A DNA stretch of 64,000 nucleotides from Acridotheres tristis (taxonomy: Eukaryota; Chordata; Aves; Passeriformes; Sturnidae), in contig CM072889.1 of assembly GCA_037013685.1 (NCBI GenBank), positions 3,047,976 to 3,111,975 of the forward strand. Reading direction: 5' to 3'. Under the pieces are notes generated by a model. The model did not search any database. It saw only the letters and a list, made by a program, of their open reading frames with translations, and had not been told where the DNA came from. The translations under genes were made by a program, and so were the position numbers. Positions 35,691 to 48,240 of the stretch are shown piece after piece. Positions within the stretch are counted from its first letter, which is position 1. Every line of letters starts with the position of its first letter.

Positions 35691-38600
35691 CAATCTTGGT
35701 TGAATGAGAAGATCCCAGAGCTTATAGTTCTATCTACTGTGCTGCACTGGGTTTCTGCTTGAATGTGTGTGACTGATAACAGGACAAATTTCTACCTTCG
35801 TTATTACATTTCAGCTACATAATTCATTTGCCAAAATCTTTTAGGAAATATCTTTATAACACATTGCACGAGACGTCAGGTAAGTGCTTGTAACATAAAA
35901 ATAAGTACAGATCCAGCAACTGCCTTGTCAAATTTTGTTTGTTAATTGTAGATCTGCTTCTGCCATGTTGTTTTGCAGACTCTCGCGATTTTGTGGGGAG
36001 CTGTGTGCCATGGCACATCTCTAGCAGAACATCTTTGCTCACACAAAGGAATTTGTACTGGATCTGCACTGCTGTTAAAGCCTGAAGAAATATTTAGAAT
36101 ATTTAGAAATATCTTGAGGTGGGGAGGGTGGGGGGGGGGGATGTTGCAAATGTGTGCACAGCTTATGGGTTTTTCAAATAACAGATCTTGCCAATGTTAT
36201 TGTCAATGTTCAAGCTTGTTTCTGTCTAGAATTTGGGGTACTAACACTGCTTAAAGCTTTTTTATTTTTTAAACTGGTTCTTAGCTTTCGCAGTCTGATA
36301 TATTTTTATTTTGCATAGAATGTAATTGTAATTTAACTTATATAAATCAGTCACCAATGTGTCTTTGAATTGATTTTCTGGACACTCTTCAGGAAATCCA
36401 AGGATGCCCCAGCAGTGCTCAGTTTATTCATTCATTTCAGTTAACAGGTGGCTGAACAGGTAACACACAGGCAGCTGTTTTCCTTTCCTTCTCCACCTCT
36501 TTTGCTGACAGTTAATGTCACTTTGGAAAGAATTCATTTGAGAGGTCGTTTTTCTAAATTATTTGATTGCTACAGTGACATAAAGGGATCCTGCTGTACA
36601 GGACTTGATCCAGTTAAGTAAATGAAGCAGAATTTTCTTTGCAGTTTGTGTTTTGCTTAGGTTAGAAGAGCAGGATCCAGCTCATCATCTTGTATAAAAA
36701 AAATGTTTATGCCTTCGCCATGTATCATATTTAATAGTATTTACTCAGATCTTTTAGGTTTTTACACTACAGAAAAGGAAAAGACAAATTCCCAAAGGCA
36801 ACAAATGCCAGTAAGGGCTCCACCAGTTCTGACTCTGACTGGTCACGAACAAATTGGTGCTCCTGAATTTGAGAAAAGACCTTGAATATCTGCCTGCAGG
36901 GACCGTGTGCTGCGGCAGGGCTGGAGTTATATCCCAAACCACCCAAAACTTGGCTGGGCAGTTCCCTGCTGGGTGGAATTTGTAGGTATTGAGCAGGGTC
37001 CTGTTTGACACCCTGTTATCAGTCACCCATTAATTCCTCTGCTTGTCCCTTTGTCCCAGAGCCCGGACTCCTTTCAGGGCTGGCTCTGCTTTGTCTGGGT
37101 CGTGTCTGCAGGCAGACAATGACCCTCCAATACCTTGCACTCCGTGTCTGTGTGCCTCATCAGGAAAAGCGGCATAGAACACATGGTTTTAAATTGCAGC
37201 AGATTTATAAAGTGCTCCTTATTTGGGAATATTTACTTAACTATGTCCTTTTCAAATGGATGGCAGGTTTATGTGTTTTGAAAAGTGCATCAAAAACAGC
37301 TTAAAAGGCAATTTATTTCAGTGGGAATTCAAACTTCAGGGAAAAAAAATGCCATTCCTATCCAGGTACTCTGATACAAACAGTGGCAACAGATTATTTG
37401 GGGACAACATAAATAATAAAGATCTGCTTGCTTAATTGGTCATTGATACCTCAGATATTTATAGTTTTACTAGTTTGAAACATTGTACACATGCTAATTC
37501 ATGGTGTTGTTATACTGATTATTGTAACAGTCAAAGTAAGAGGATTTAATGACAAATTTAATAATAAAATTTTATTTTTTTGCCTGAAGGAGTTGAGGGG
37601 TTTTGTGTAGGCAGCATTACGGAGCTGGCACAAGGACGCAGGCAGGGTAAAATGTAGGAGTATTTTACATCATAAATTAGGAACTGATGTCATGCAGAGT
37701 CTGCAGAGAAAAAGAACAAAACTTTATCTGGTTTTGTCTTTTGAATTACTCGAAGAAAGCTTTCTTTAAAAACAAACAAAATTGCATTACTCTTTAAAAT
37801 CAGTCTTTCTTTATATTTCAGTCTTCATCTTTAATGAGAGGAGATTCACAACTGGAAAAGCCTGAGAGAAAAATTTCATGGACCTCTGGAGGAAGACGGG
37901 AAAGCAGCAGCAAACACAAAGGTACTTTGTGTTCTATATTTGTATATTTGTGCCCAGCGCAGCTGGAATGTTTTCCATACCCAAAATAGAACATATCCCA
38001 TCTCCCCAGAAGTGCCCAGCTGATCAGTTAATTGTTATATTTATTGCAACATCGGCTTTGTGGATTTAATGAAGAGATTTTACCAGTAACTGAGTCAATG
38101 CCTTAACACTTCCTTAGCCCTTTGGAATCATTCACATATCTCTTGTGAAATACAGGTATTTGTTGGGTGTCATAATGATAACTCTGGTTTAAAACCCCAG
38201 AACATCCTGCGAATTATAATTGCAGTGAACCTTTCTGGTTTTAAAAATGTATTACTTTTCCATGGTGAAATAATAGGCTCTTCAATGATCTTTTTATATC
38301 GATAGATGCCTGAACTCACAGAGCTTTATCAAGAGGATAAAGTGGGTGTTCCTTTGTGGAATTTGCTTTACTCTGTACAATACAAACCGTGGGAGGTTTC
38401 TAGTCCGGCTTTTTAAATTTTAAAAATCTTTTTGGTTGTGTAGCTACAAGTTAATTCCCTTTCAAAACCAGAAGGCTGACTGTGGCAATGGATGTCTGGG
38501 AGGCACAGAGGTTTTAATTACAAATTGCTTCTCCTGTTGCCTTCACCCAGAAGGCTCCATGTGAGCAGTGCTGATGGTCCAGAGAAGATCCTGGAACCTT

Positions 38601-39689
38601 TTCCTTGGCTGGGCACTGTCCACGTGTGGCCAGGATGATGTTTGGGCTGCCTGTGTGACACTTGGTGGCTGCTGATCTCAAGGGTGGCTCTCACTGCAGC
38701 CACGAGGATGCCTCTGGTTTTTAGAACCCTCAGGTCAATATTTTGCATTTCAGTAGGTTGTTCTGTGTCACTCACATGCATTAGGCAGCACTCAGAATTG
38801 TGAAGCACTAGAGATGTTCCTTTGCATTTCACAAGAGGAGAAATTGGAGTGTGAGGTTTGTTTGTCTGAGATCAGCCAGGCAGCTTGGGAGAAGAGGAAG
38901 ATTTAAGTCTTGCCAGTGGAGCTGGGGTGTCACAACCCAGCCACAGAGCCCATCCCTGGAGTGCCACCAAGTCTGTGTTCCCCCTCATGGAATAGACGGG
39001 AATTTTCCCTCACTGCACATACAAATGCATATTTCTCACCTTCTCAATTCTCTTTTTTGGTTGGGTTTTTTTTTTTTTCCCCCCCTCTGGATAATCTCAC
39101 ATATATTCTGTGGCAGTTTTAGGTAGGGGATGGTGTTTCACTCCTGCAATATTTCCCTCATCCTGAAAGATCAGGGAAGCATTTTGCAGCCCAGCTGCTC
39201 CAGCCACACTTTCTTTATCCATCCATAACCATGGAGCTGGCACAGCCTGCTGCGTGCAGAGGAATTTTCAGCTGTTCCCTCCATCGTTGTCTCTCGTAGA
39301 GGGGAAGAGAAGAAGGGTTTGGAATTTTGTGGGGGTGTGTGGTGGGCAATATAAACCCAGAATCTCGGGTGTGCACATGCCTTGTGCTGGAGAAGTCCAG
39401 CAAGGCAAAGACATTCACCAAAATTTGAATTAAGAGGTCGGGGATGACCCCTCACATACTGTGACACCTGACACAAGTTGAGAACATGAACCCAAACCTT
39501 TCTCCTCCTGGATTCTGCACACTCTGGAGCACCCCAAGCACAGCCCATGAGGGGTGGGGAGCAGGACACCCTGCTCCCCAAAATGTCCTTCCCATGCAGC
39601 TGGTCAAGGTTACTGTTTTGCTCTTCTGGCACATTATCAATTACCCTGCCAGCAGACTGATACTGGACCCGTAGTTTTCTTATAAAATA

Positions 39690-40080
39690 AAAAACTGAGT
39701 TTAATTAAATCATCAGTAACTTGGACCTAATTATTTCAGACAGTATTTAATTAATGTTTCATGGACACCTAATGTAATTAGGGTTCCTTTAATAAGACCT
39801 TCTATGACATTAAAATATATGACCTTTATCTTTCTTATCATCCATAGTCTGACAACTCAGATTTGTCATTTTCACTATAGGTATAGTTTGATTAAATAGA
39901 ACAGAACATAAAATTAATCTGCCAAATTATACTTGTTTGTTTCTCTCTTTTTTTGCTACTTAAAGACTAATAAGTTAAGTCTTTTAATTAGCAGTGTCGG
40001 TACAAATGTTCGTGCTGGCGTTTTACCTTTGTGTTTTTTCAGACTGTTTCTTTTGTATATCATTTTTTATGACAAAAGTA
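39690..40080. promoter_or_regulatory. Homeodomain-core-dense block (enhancer candidate)
   Basis: Many AATTAA/TAATTA cores, then TTAATTAGCAG (39988 region) followed by a CpG-containing stretch and CCTTTGTG, a SOX-type site. The mix of homeodomain and SOX sites without repeats resembles conserved developmental noncoding elements. Conservation was not tested. Confidence 0.3.
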
Positions 40081-42223
40081 GATAACAACCAGACTTTATT
40101 AATCATTGTGAAGGGTTCAATCTTTTAGATATGAAAAATAAGGAGCTATTCTTTACAGCAACAATGACTGGTAATTCTTTTTTAAAATTTAAGACAATCT
40201 TGCAAAACACTTCACTTTCCTGGTCACAAACTTTCCAAACATAAAACTGTAGTTTAAATATGAATGAACATAAGTGAGATTATTAGGTTGGCGTATACTT
40301 GTTTTTCAGGAGCTACAGGTTCTCTCTTCTTCACTCTTTTTTGGGGCAGTTATCAAGATCCAGTGAAAGAACATTTGTCATATGCAAAATGTAGAGAAAG
40401 AGAGTGATTGAAGGGATTTTATAGCCTTCCTTGGAACAAGCTGATCTTGTTTCCTCCCTCACCCCCGAGCTTTTCTATCTCACTTTCAAAAGTAGAACTG
40501 CTCCAGTGCCTTCACTCCTGTTCAAGTTCCCCTCACTGAGGTAAATTTGTGTTTAGAAAGACAACAAAATGCTTAAAAAGTAGAAGTGAAGCACAGTGCA
40601 CTTTTTTTTATTACAAGAAGAAACTGAGGGGTGATCCTCTAGAACAGTGAATCAATTTCTGTTGTTTTCTGTTCTCCCACTCAATAAAAAACGAGCAGGA
40701 CAAAGGAAACTCTTGGCTCAGAACCAGTGCAGATGCTGAGCGTGGAATATCTTTGCTTTATTCCCAGAGGAGAATGAAGAGAAGGGAGCAGTTCACTGAC
40801 TCATGCTTTTATTCCCTTCATAAGGGAATAACACCAGAGATGTTGTCATGAGAAAGAACACATTAAACAAATTGTTGAACGCTCCAGAATAGATTTCAGG
40901 CACAGTCTTTGAGGAAGAGGGAAGTTTCCTCTACTCCCATTCGGAAAAGAGCAGAAACTCATGAAATTTAAGCCTCTGAAGAATCCTATTGAAACCTCTG
41001 AAGATATTCCCACAGCTAAAATTAAACATGAGCTGAAAGGTTTTGTTCCACAGGCAGGGAACAAGCTTAGGGAACTAGCTGGTGTACACAGGATTTGTTG
41101 ATGTGATAAGGAAAAATGAACAAGGAGCTGAAGAGAAGCCTAAAGCAACAAATTGCCAGGTAACCCCTGAACACCTCATCCCCTTTGATTTATTCTATAT
41201 TCTGCCGTAGTTACATCAGGTAGTTGGCAGGTTTTTCTGTGTGCAACCCAAAATTTAACCTGGGGACTGTACAGCACAATCACCAACAATGCAACCTTCC
41301 TTTCCTCCTGCAACCCTGGGCCTTTTCCTGCTGACAGAACCAGGCACTGCTTCAGATGTGTTAAAGCTCCAGAGATGATCTGTAACCTTCTGCTAAACCC
41401 TGTTCCCTGCACAACTGTGGATTTGTAGCAGGGCTGTCACACTGTGGAGTACATGGTGCCCAAAAGAGGAAGGAAAAAAAAATCCAAACAAAAAAAACCC
41501 CATCAGATACCAGAAAAAACCAGAGAAACTGTATCTGAAAAAGTGACAGCAGCATCTTATAAAAAACGACAGAAATCCTTGCCTGGAGCCAAAATCTTCT
41601 TTCTTTTGCTATTAAAGCAGCCACATCCAGCACACAGCAACCCCTGACTTCATATATTGGATAAAATTGCCATTTTAACTTCATAAGTCTTAATTAGTAG
41701 CTCTATGTTGTTTGCTGATTGCAGACTGTGATTAGTGCTGAGAATGCAGCCACTCATCAGCACTGGCGGTATTCAATTAAGATTTCAAGATGTAATTAAG
41801 GCAGTGCCCAAGATTCATCCCACTTGCACCAATTCCCAGTAGGGGAAGAGGATGTGAAGGGGTTAAGCCCAGGAAATTTATCACTGCACAAGCAGGCAGC
41901 TGCACCATTCCAGTCCTAGTGCTGCCCTGAGTCTGTGCTGAGCAAAGTCTGTCACTGAAGAAAATTTTGGGGATGGGATTGTTTCACATTTTAAATTTGG
42001 TGTCAGTGACCTGATCATTCTCTCCTTGCTGATAGTTTGAGATATTTCACATCACACATCTCTATAGTCACCACAGTTAGATTTCATTAACACTGTGAAA
42101 ATTGAATTATGGCAAATCTGAATAGAAAACACCTAATCTGTCCATGGATATTCAAGCAATATGATTAATACAGAAAAATCTACGGGATAAAAAAAATCTT
42201 GATCCAACCATGTAAAAACAGAC

Positions 42224-42243
42224 TAATCTGATTACACAGATTA
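42224..42243. promoter_or_regulatory. P3 paired-homeodomain site in a palindrome
   Basis: TAATCTGATTACACAGATTA: a 7-bp inverted repeat (TAATCTG/CAGATTA, 6-bp spacer) whose left part contains TAAT-CTG-ATTA, the P3 dimer site of paired-class homeodomains. Confidence 0.35.
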
Positions 42244-43310
42244 CTGAAAACTGGTCACCTTGGCTACATTAGGACCTTTAAAAGCAAACACAAATCAGTG
42301 AATCATTTTAATCAAATTTAATTTAGATTATACACTTTCACATAAAATCTAATTTAGTTGGAATTACTCGGTCATGACTTGTCTGCTCCCCACAGGACAA
42401 GGTTAAAGAGATTACATTTGGGTTCATGTCAGCAGCATCTGCTAGTTAGCTCCCTGAATGCTGATTTAATGAGAGAGGTTGTGCTTAGTCTCTTGGAAAG
42501 ACTTCTGGTTCAGGCAGGTGCTTGAGAGATGTTATTAATTTAGTGTGATACAAAGAGTGATGTTATCATGCTTGGAAAACTCTTGTATCATTATTTTCAT
42601 GTGTCTAATAACCCTGGTGGGTTTGTTTACATCTGATGAGCAGCTTTGAGGGTTTCCCTTTAATCTCTCCCTTTAGAGAGAGAGGAGACTCCTGCTAAAG
42701 AAAGAACAGCTTTTTAAATATAAACAATTATCTTGGGGCTTGTCTAAAAGGGGCAAGAGAGCATTAAGCTGCAATATGAATCTAGGAATTTGGAATTAGA
42801 ATCTGGGTACCAAATCCACAAGTAGGCAATGCCTTATTGTGTCGTGGAAAATCTGCACCTCCAGCCATTCCACACCTTGCTTGTAGCCCACCTGCTCTGC
42901 AAACAGAGCCTTTAATTCTTTGTGTTCAGCTCTGCAGAGCCAGATTCTGTCCCCCTTTGACTCACAGCACTGAGGTTTTGTGTTGAAATGAATGGGATGC
43001 AGTGCAGTCAGTTACTAATTGATGTAAAAAGAGTCTCAGTGAGTTTAGCCTTTGGTAGTGAGGGCAAGCTCTGTGCTGATGGAGCAAAACCAGAGCTGCT
43101 TCTACTCCTTCAGCCCTGTGGCATGGGATAAGAAAGCCAAAATGATACTGCAAACCTGTTGCTCAGTGCCTCATCCTGAACCAGAAAATTCCCAATGGTT
43201 TTGAAAATTGCCAGTGGTGAATCACCATTGACACAGAGATCTGTCCATGATTCCCCAGGCAGGGATCAGGGCTCAGGCACAGCACCCACCAGGTGCCTGC
43301 TGCCTCTCAG

Positions 43311-43437
43311 ACCTGGTGCTGGGTGGGCACAAATCAGAGACAAAAAGGCTGATCCCACAGATTCTCCACAAGGAGAGAAAGGGCAGACTGAGAAACTCTG
43401 CACAAATCCAAACTTAACTGATTCCCTAACCCAGCAG
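43311..43437 (+). ncRNA. Possible noncoding exon (splice signals only)
   Basis: Bounded by an acceptor-like GGTGCCTGCTGCCTCTCAG (ending 43310) and a near-consensus donor CAG|GTAAGAT after 43437. The frame is open but shows no protein family. It could be an exon of a long noncoding RNA in the SOX3 desert. Chance pairing of splice-like sites is equally possible. Confidence 0.15.
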
Positions 43438-45248
43438 GTAAGATTTGGGCTTAAATGGATTTAAGTGTCCTTGAAGTGTGTTCCTACCTATGCAGGAGCC
43501 TCTCATCCAACACATCTAGAAGAGAGTAGCCAGGAATTCATTCGGGGGAAGTCACACCCACTTCACTGAAATCAATAGGAGTTGCATCAATTTTAGATAT
43601 CCTACACGTTTTCTGCTGGCTTTCTAAAGGCCTGTTTATGAAAAAGAAGGTAGTGCAACTATTAATCCCAGAAGTTCTGATAAAGAATTTTGTATAACAG
43701 TTGAAGTTCATTACAAAATTTTACTATTTTGATGCAGAATTTCCCTGGTGCAGAGGCTTCAAACTCTCTCAGTAATTACCATAACAGCATAAGGGTCGAG
43801 CCATTAAAATAATCTCTGGCAATTCTGTGTGATTCGTGTTATTTATGAAGAATGCTGCAGACACAATGTTCTCTGCTACACCCTCTGTTTTCTGGGGGTC
43901 TTCTACCCCTTCTCCTCCCCTGTGTATAAATGGTCAATTCTTACACATGCACTAGAAGAATGTACATCTCCAAAATTAATGAAGCCACCCTGAAGGAATA
44001 ACCATTTATATATGACATCTATAATAATATCAAAGAAAACCGGGCAAAATTGAGAAAAATGGGGACATACCTTATTACAATTACCTTCTATTCTAGCATA
44101 TTTTTTCTTATTAGCAGTGCAGACAAAAAGGCAGCCCTCCTATTTTATTTCAAATGAGCCTGGTAGAAGTATCTTATCCACTTCATTTTCATATGAAATT
44201 GCACTGTGGAGCCTGATCCTCCTTCCCTTTACTTATTGCTGTGCCTGGAAACAAAGTCTGTGTCAAGATGACAGGGTTAGGACCTGGGATATGCACTTTT
44301 ACCCTGGATAATCACTGATATTTGTTCTGTGCTGCATGTGGCATGCCCAAATCGTCTTTTAAAGAGGGAAATATCCAAATACTGCACTCACCTTGGCCAG
44401 ATTTTGGTAAGAACAAGTGCTGGGTTTCATCTGGAAGTGGCAGAGTTCTGTAGCCCTTGGGACATGATTGAGCTCGTGTCAACATAATTCCTAATATATT
44501 GGTGTTGAAATACCAAATAATTCTGGCATCCTAATTATGTGAGTTCACAGTTTTACTTTCCCAAAATATGGAAAAGGGGCTATTGACGTTTTCTGCCAGT
44601 GTTATGTTTGTGTAATCCTGATAGGGATGTACATAATTTCCAGCATGTCCCTGCTGCCCTGGAGTGCTCTTCTATCCACAGAACTCACCTGAGTGAAATT
44701 CACAGAGAGAAAGCCAAAATAAAGTAAAAATAATCAAATTCTACAAAATTGCGCTTTAAATCTGAACTCTTAAGCACTGAGAAATAGATTGTGACACGTT
44801 CTGTATTTGGCATGGGAATTTCAATCTTGGAGTGCATGGAAAAAACCAATGCAATAAAAAATAAAATCAAAATGCTGCCCCTAACAGTGCCAAAAATTGT
44901 CAGAGTTCATCTTGAGTTATGAACAGCCCTAATATGGAATTATCCCAGTAAACACACAGTTTAATCTAAAATACAGCACGGACACCAAAACCCTCCTGCT
45001 TCCTTCAGGCTCCTGAAGGAAAGATAAATAGCATTGTCACTCCTCAAAATTAAGATTTTTAGAAATCTGAGAAAAAAGTGCTGAGCTTAATTACCCCTTT
45101 TAATTAGCTCACTAGACAGCTCTTTAGTTGCTGTGATTGCAGAGGAACAAGCAGAGCCTTTCACATACTGTTTCTGTCAGAAATCTTCAGATGCAGAAAA
45201 ATAGTTTTTCCTGCTCTTACAGTAATTTTTATTTATAGGCCATTTCTA

Positions 45249-45256
45249 ATGCAAAT
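45249..45256 (+). promoter_or_regulatory. Perfect POU octamer ATGCAAAT
   Basis: ATGCAAAT inside CTAATGCAAATATTGGCC, flanked on both sides by GGCC (45238 and 45260 region). One motif alone is weak evidence of function. Confidence 0.25.
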
Positions 45257-47169
45257 ATTGGCCTAAAATCAAATGCTAAGGGAGCTGAGTGACTTGGCAA
45301 TAGAGATAGAGTAGGAATGTAAAGGATTAGAGTGCTTAATGTACTGGAAAGAAGTTTATCAATACTGACAATTCTCACAGTGCTTAATCAAACATTTAAG
45401 ACAAGTGGAGAAGCAGACAGTAAAGACTTAGGGGCTTTTGAACAATAAAAGCAAACAGACTGTCTTGTTAGAACATGTCAATTTATGGTGGAATAAAGAA
45501 ACACCTACAATTTAGTTACTCTTTTCATATAGATAACAGTGGCTTTAGGGAGTGAACTGACTTTAAAATGACTGAGTAACTCCTGAGGAAAAACAAAGTA
45601 CAACTTTCCTTTTATAGTCAAATTTTCCTGTTTGCAGCTTGGTGTAAAAAGGATGACTGAGGTTTTTTTTTTTTTCCTTTCTTAAAGGCAATTTATTTTA
45701 TTTTAATCAACTCATAATAACAGAGGTAAGGGTCTGATCCTTCACACATCTTGTATTTATATTACCAGAGCTTGAGTCTGTCTGGAGAGGAGCAGGAGCA
45801 GAGCTGGGAGCTCTCTCTGTCTCTGCAGGGTCAGTTTGGGGAAGAGGCTCACACACCTTCATTTCCTGGGCTAGATTTTCTTAAATAACAAGCCTGAAAA
45901 TTCCTGCTGGAAAACTTGCTGTTGATTCTGACTTCTATCTAAAAAACCCTGACTTAAATCCTATAGTTTTGATAGATATTCTTAGTGAAAATCTGGATCC
46001 AATTTAAAGAGAAGAGAGATTCCAGCTCCGGTTGGATTTCAGAGGTAACTGCAGGTTAACTCAGCATCAGTCCCACTGTGGCATTGGATTTACACTCAGA
46101 TCAGAATGCCAGTCTGCTGCTTGGTGTCCTATTACCAGAAATTAAGACCTGTAAATATTTTTAAGAAAACAGGTTCTGTAAGGCCAGCAATGTTAAATTC
46201 ACGTGTGACAGAGCAATAGGAATATGCTGCAGATTATGTGAGCAGAGAGAAGAGGAAGTCTCTTCCTTCAGATAATCTCAGCAGCCAACTAAATAATAAA
46301 AATAAGAATGACTGCTTATCAAACTACTGGTAATGTGACACCTACAACAAAAACATAATTGGCATCCAGTTACTCAGTGAAATTTAACCCCCAGAACATC
46401 AGAGCAGGACCCTGAGCTGGGTTAGCTGAAAAACAGAAAATGCAAAAAAGATGTTCAGATCAAGGGTGAAATTAATTAAGAAGCAGTAAGCAGTTGAAAA
46501 GCAGTAAGAATTCAAATGGCAATTTGTTGTCTTTTTCAGAACTGAATGTGTATAATTCCACCTATCCTGAGTCCCTTATGTAGTCTGCTGCTGCAATAAA
46601 ATATCCTGAGCTTCCCCTCCCCACAGTGCCTTGAGTTCCTGAGTTGTGTGTCAAATTCCCCTGAAACACTTGTGGCATTTTAACTTCATTTGTATCTATT
46701 AGTTTTAACTACATAGCACATGCAAGCACTGCCAATTTCAGGTTAGTTGCTGTTTGTTACTTGATCTCAATTATTGCTCTAAAATCTCTTTTTATTGAGA
46801 GGCTTCTGTTCAAATAATGTTTTCCTACAAAACTGGGAGATGCAACACAATTGTTCTGATGCAATGGATTTTGGCTGTATGACAAATATTCTAAACCAGA
46901 ATATTTTCTCTTCCAGAACCATGCCAACAAAAAAAAGATAATTTGTTAAAGAAGCAAGATTAAATCCTTCATCAGGCAGAACGAGTGTTTGAGCTCGATA
47001 TCAAACTTTGCAGATATACATCACACCCTGTTTGTTCCTCAATAGTCTGGAAAGTGCCATTGAGCTGTAGCTCCATTTCAATATTTAAAAATCCAGTTTG
47101 CATTTTAGCAGCCCGGTGCCAGTTGTGTTTACACCAACCCTCCCAGTTCCCAATTCCACATTGCTCCAG

Positions 47170-47420
47170 GCACGTCACAGCTGGACCCCGTAGATGTGGT
47201 GCTCAAAACTGCAAAGTGCCCAGGCCAGCTAATGAATATGCAGGAAGGTTAATTCGTGTGTGTCACATGCAAATGGGAGCTGTCCTGGTGGCCATTCACA
47301 CCTGCTCAGGGCCCATATGCACATACAGCCGTGGCAGCTTCTCACATGATATGCACATTATAAATGCTACTGCATGTCCTGAAGACTGAAAAATCCCCGC
47401 TTAAAATCACCCTGGTATTT
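47170..47420. promoter_or_regulatory. POU/homeodomain motif block (enhancer candidate)
   Basis: A perfect octamer ATGCAAAT (47267-47274), a second POU-like AATGAATATGCA about 35 bp upstream, and two further ATATGCACAT-type sites to 47360. The sequence is non-repetitive with balanced composition, unlike its AT-rich surroundings. Confidence 0.3.
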
Positions 47421-47815
47421 TTGCTAAAATGGTTTTGCGGCATTCTGTATCGTTCTGTTCTTGTTCAGCCATCTGCTTTTTTTTTATTACTTTTTAAGTG
47501 ATTTACCTGGGTTTCTAGAAAGAAGCAAATCACCATTAGTAACATCCCTGAGCACATTCCTGTGAAGTAGAATTCACACCAAACAAATAAAAATATGCCA
47601 TGCACAACCTTTCTTTATTAATGATTTTAATTTTCATGTTTTGGGCTCTTCCTTATAGGGAATATGCAGGTGGAGATATCCATGAATTTAACTAGTTTGA
47701 ATCAGTCAGTTGAAGCCACTTGTAAAATCATCCCAGCAATGTCACCCTCAGTGAATTGAATTATCCTTTTTCTACCCATTTTCTAAAGAGTGAGTAAAAG
47801 GACTGCTTATCTGTT

Positions 47816-47848
47816 AAAAAAAAAACAAAAAAAAAACAAAAAAAAATG
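47816..47848. repeat. A-rich simple repeat
   Basis: Runs of 9-10 A separated by single C. Confidence 0.9.
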
Positions 47849-48203
47849 GTGTATTTTTTTATGATGCAGGTGCATAATAATCAAAGTCAATGGTATAACG
47901 ACATTGTAAAATTTGCATCAATAATTATTTATTGTGAATTCTACATGCTTTACCATCTATATTTCCATCACGTTGGCATTAACTACTCTTAAAGTGGGAA
48001 GACAGCAGGGATTAATTCAAAACAGAGAGCCTTCTCAAATATGTCCTGCTCCTATGCCTCAAACTTCAGAAATGAGAATACAAACTGCCTTGTGTGCAGA
48101 ACAAAGTTCTGGGAAAAACTCCTAATTGTGTGATATTACCTTACTGCTATATAAATAGAACAGACTGGGCTCTGTGATGTCTAATTCCTGCCTGCATTTA
48201 ATT

Positions 48204-48240
48204 AATATATATATATATATAATTATATATATATATATAA
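48204..48240. repeat. (AT)n microsatellite, cruciform-prone
   Basis: Two AT runs joined by AATT, fully self-complementary. A 13-bp direct repeat TAATTCCTGCCTG flanks it at 48182-48194 and 48243-48255. Confidence 0.93.

Noticed and set aside
40282..40310. TTAGGTTGGCG resembling a mariner terminal inverted repeat
   Set aside because: Only about 11 bp match, with no second terminus and no transposase remnant.
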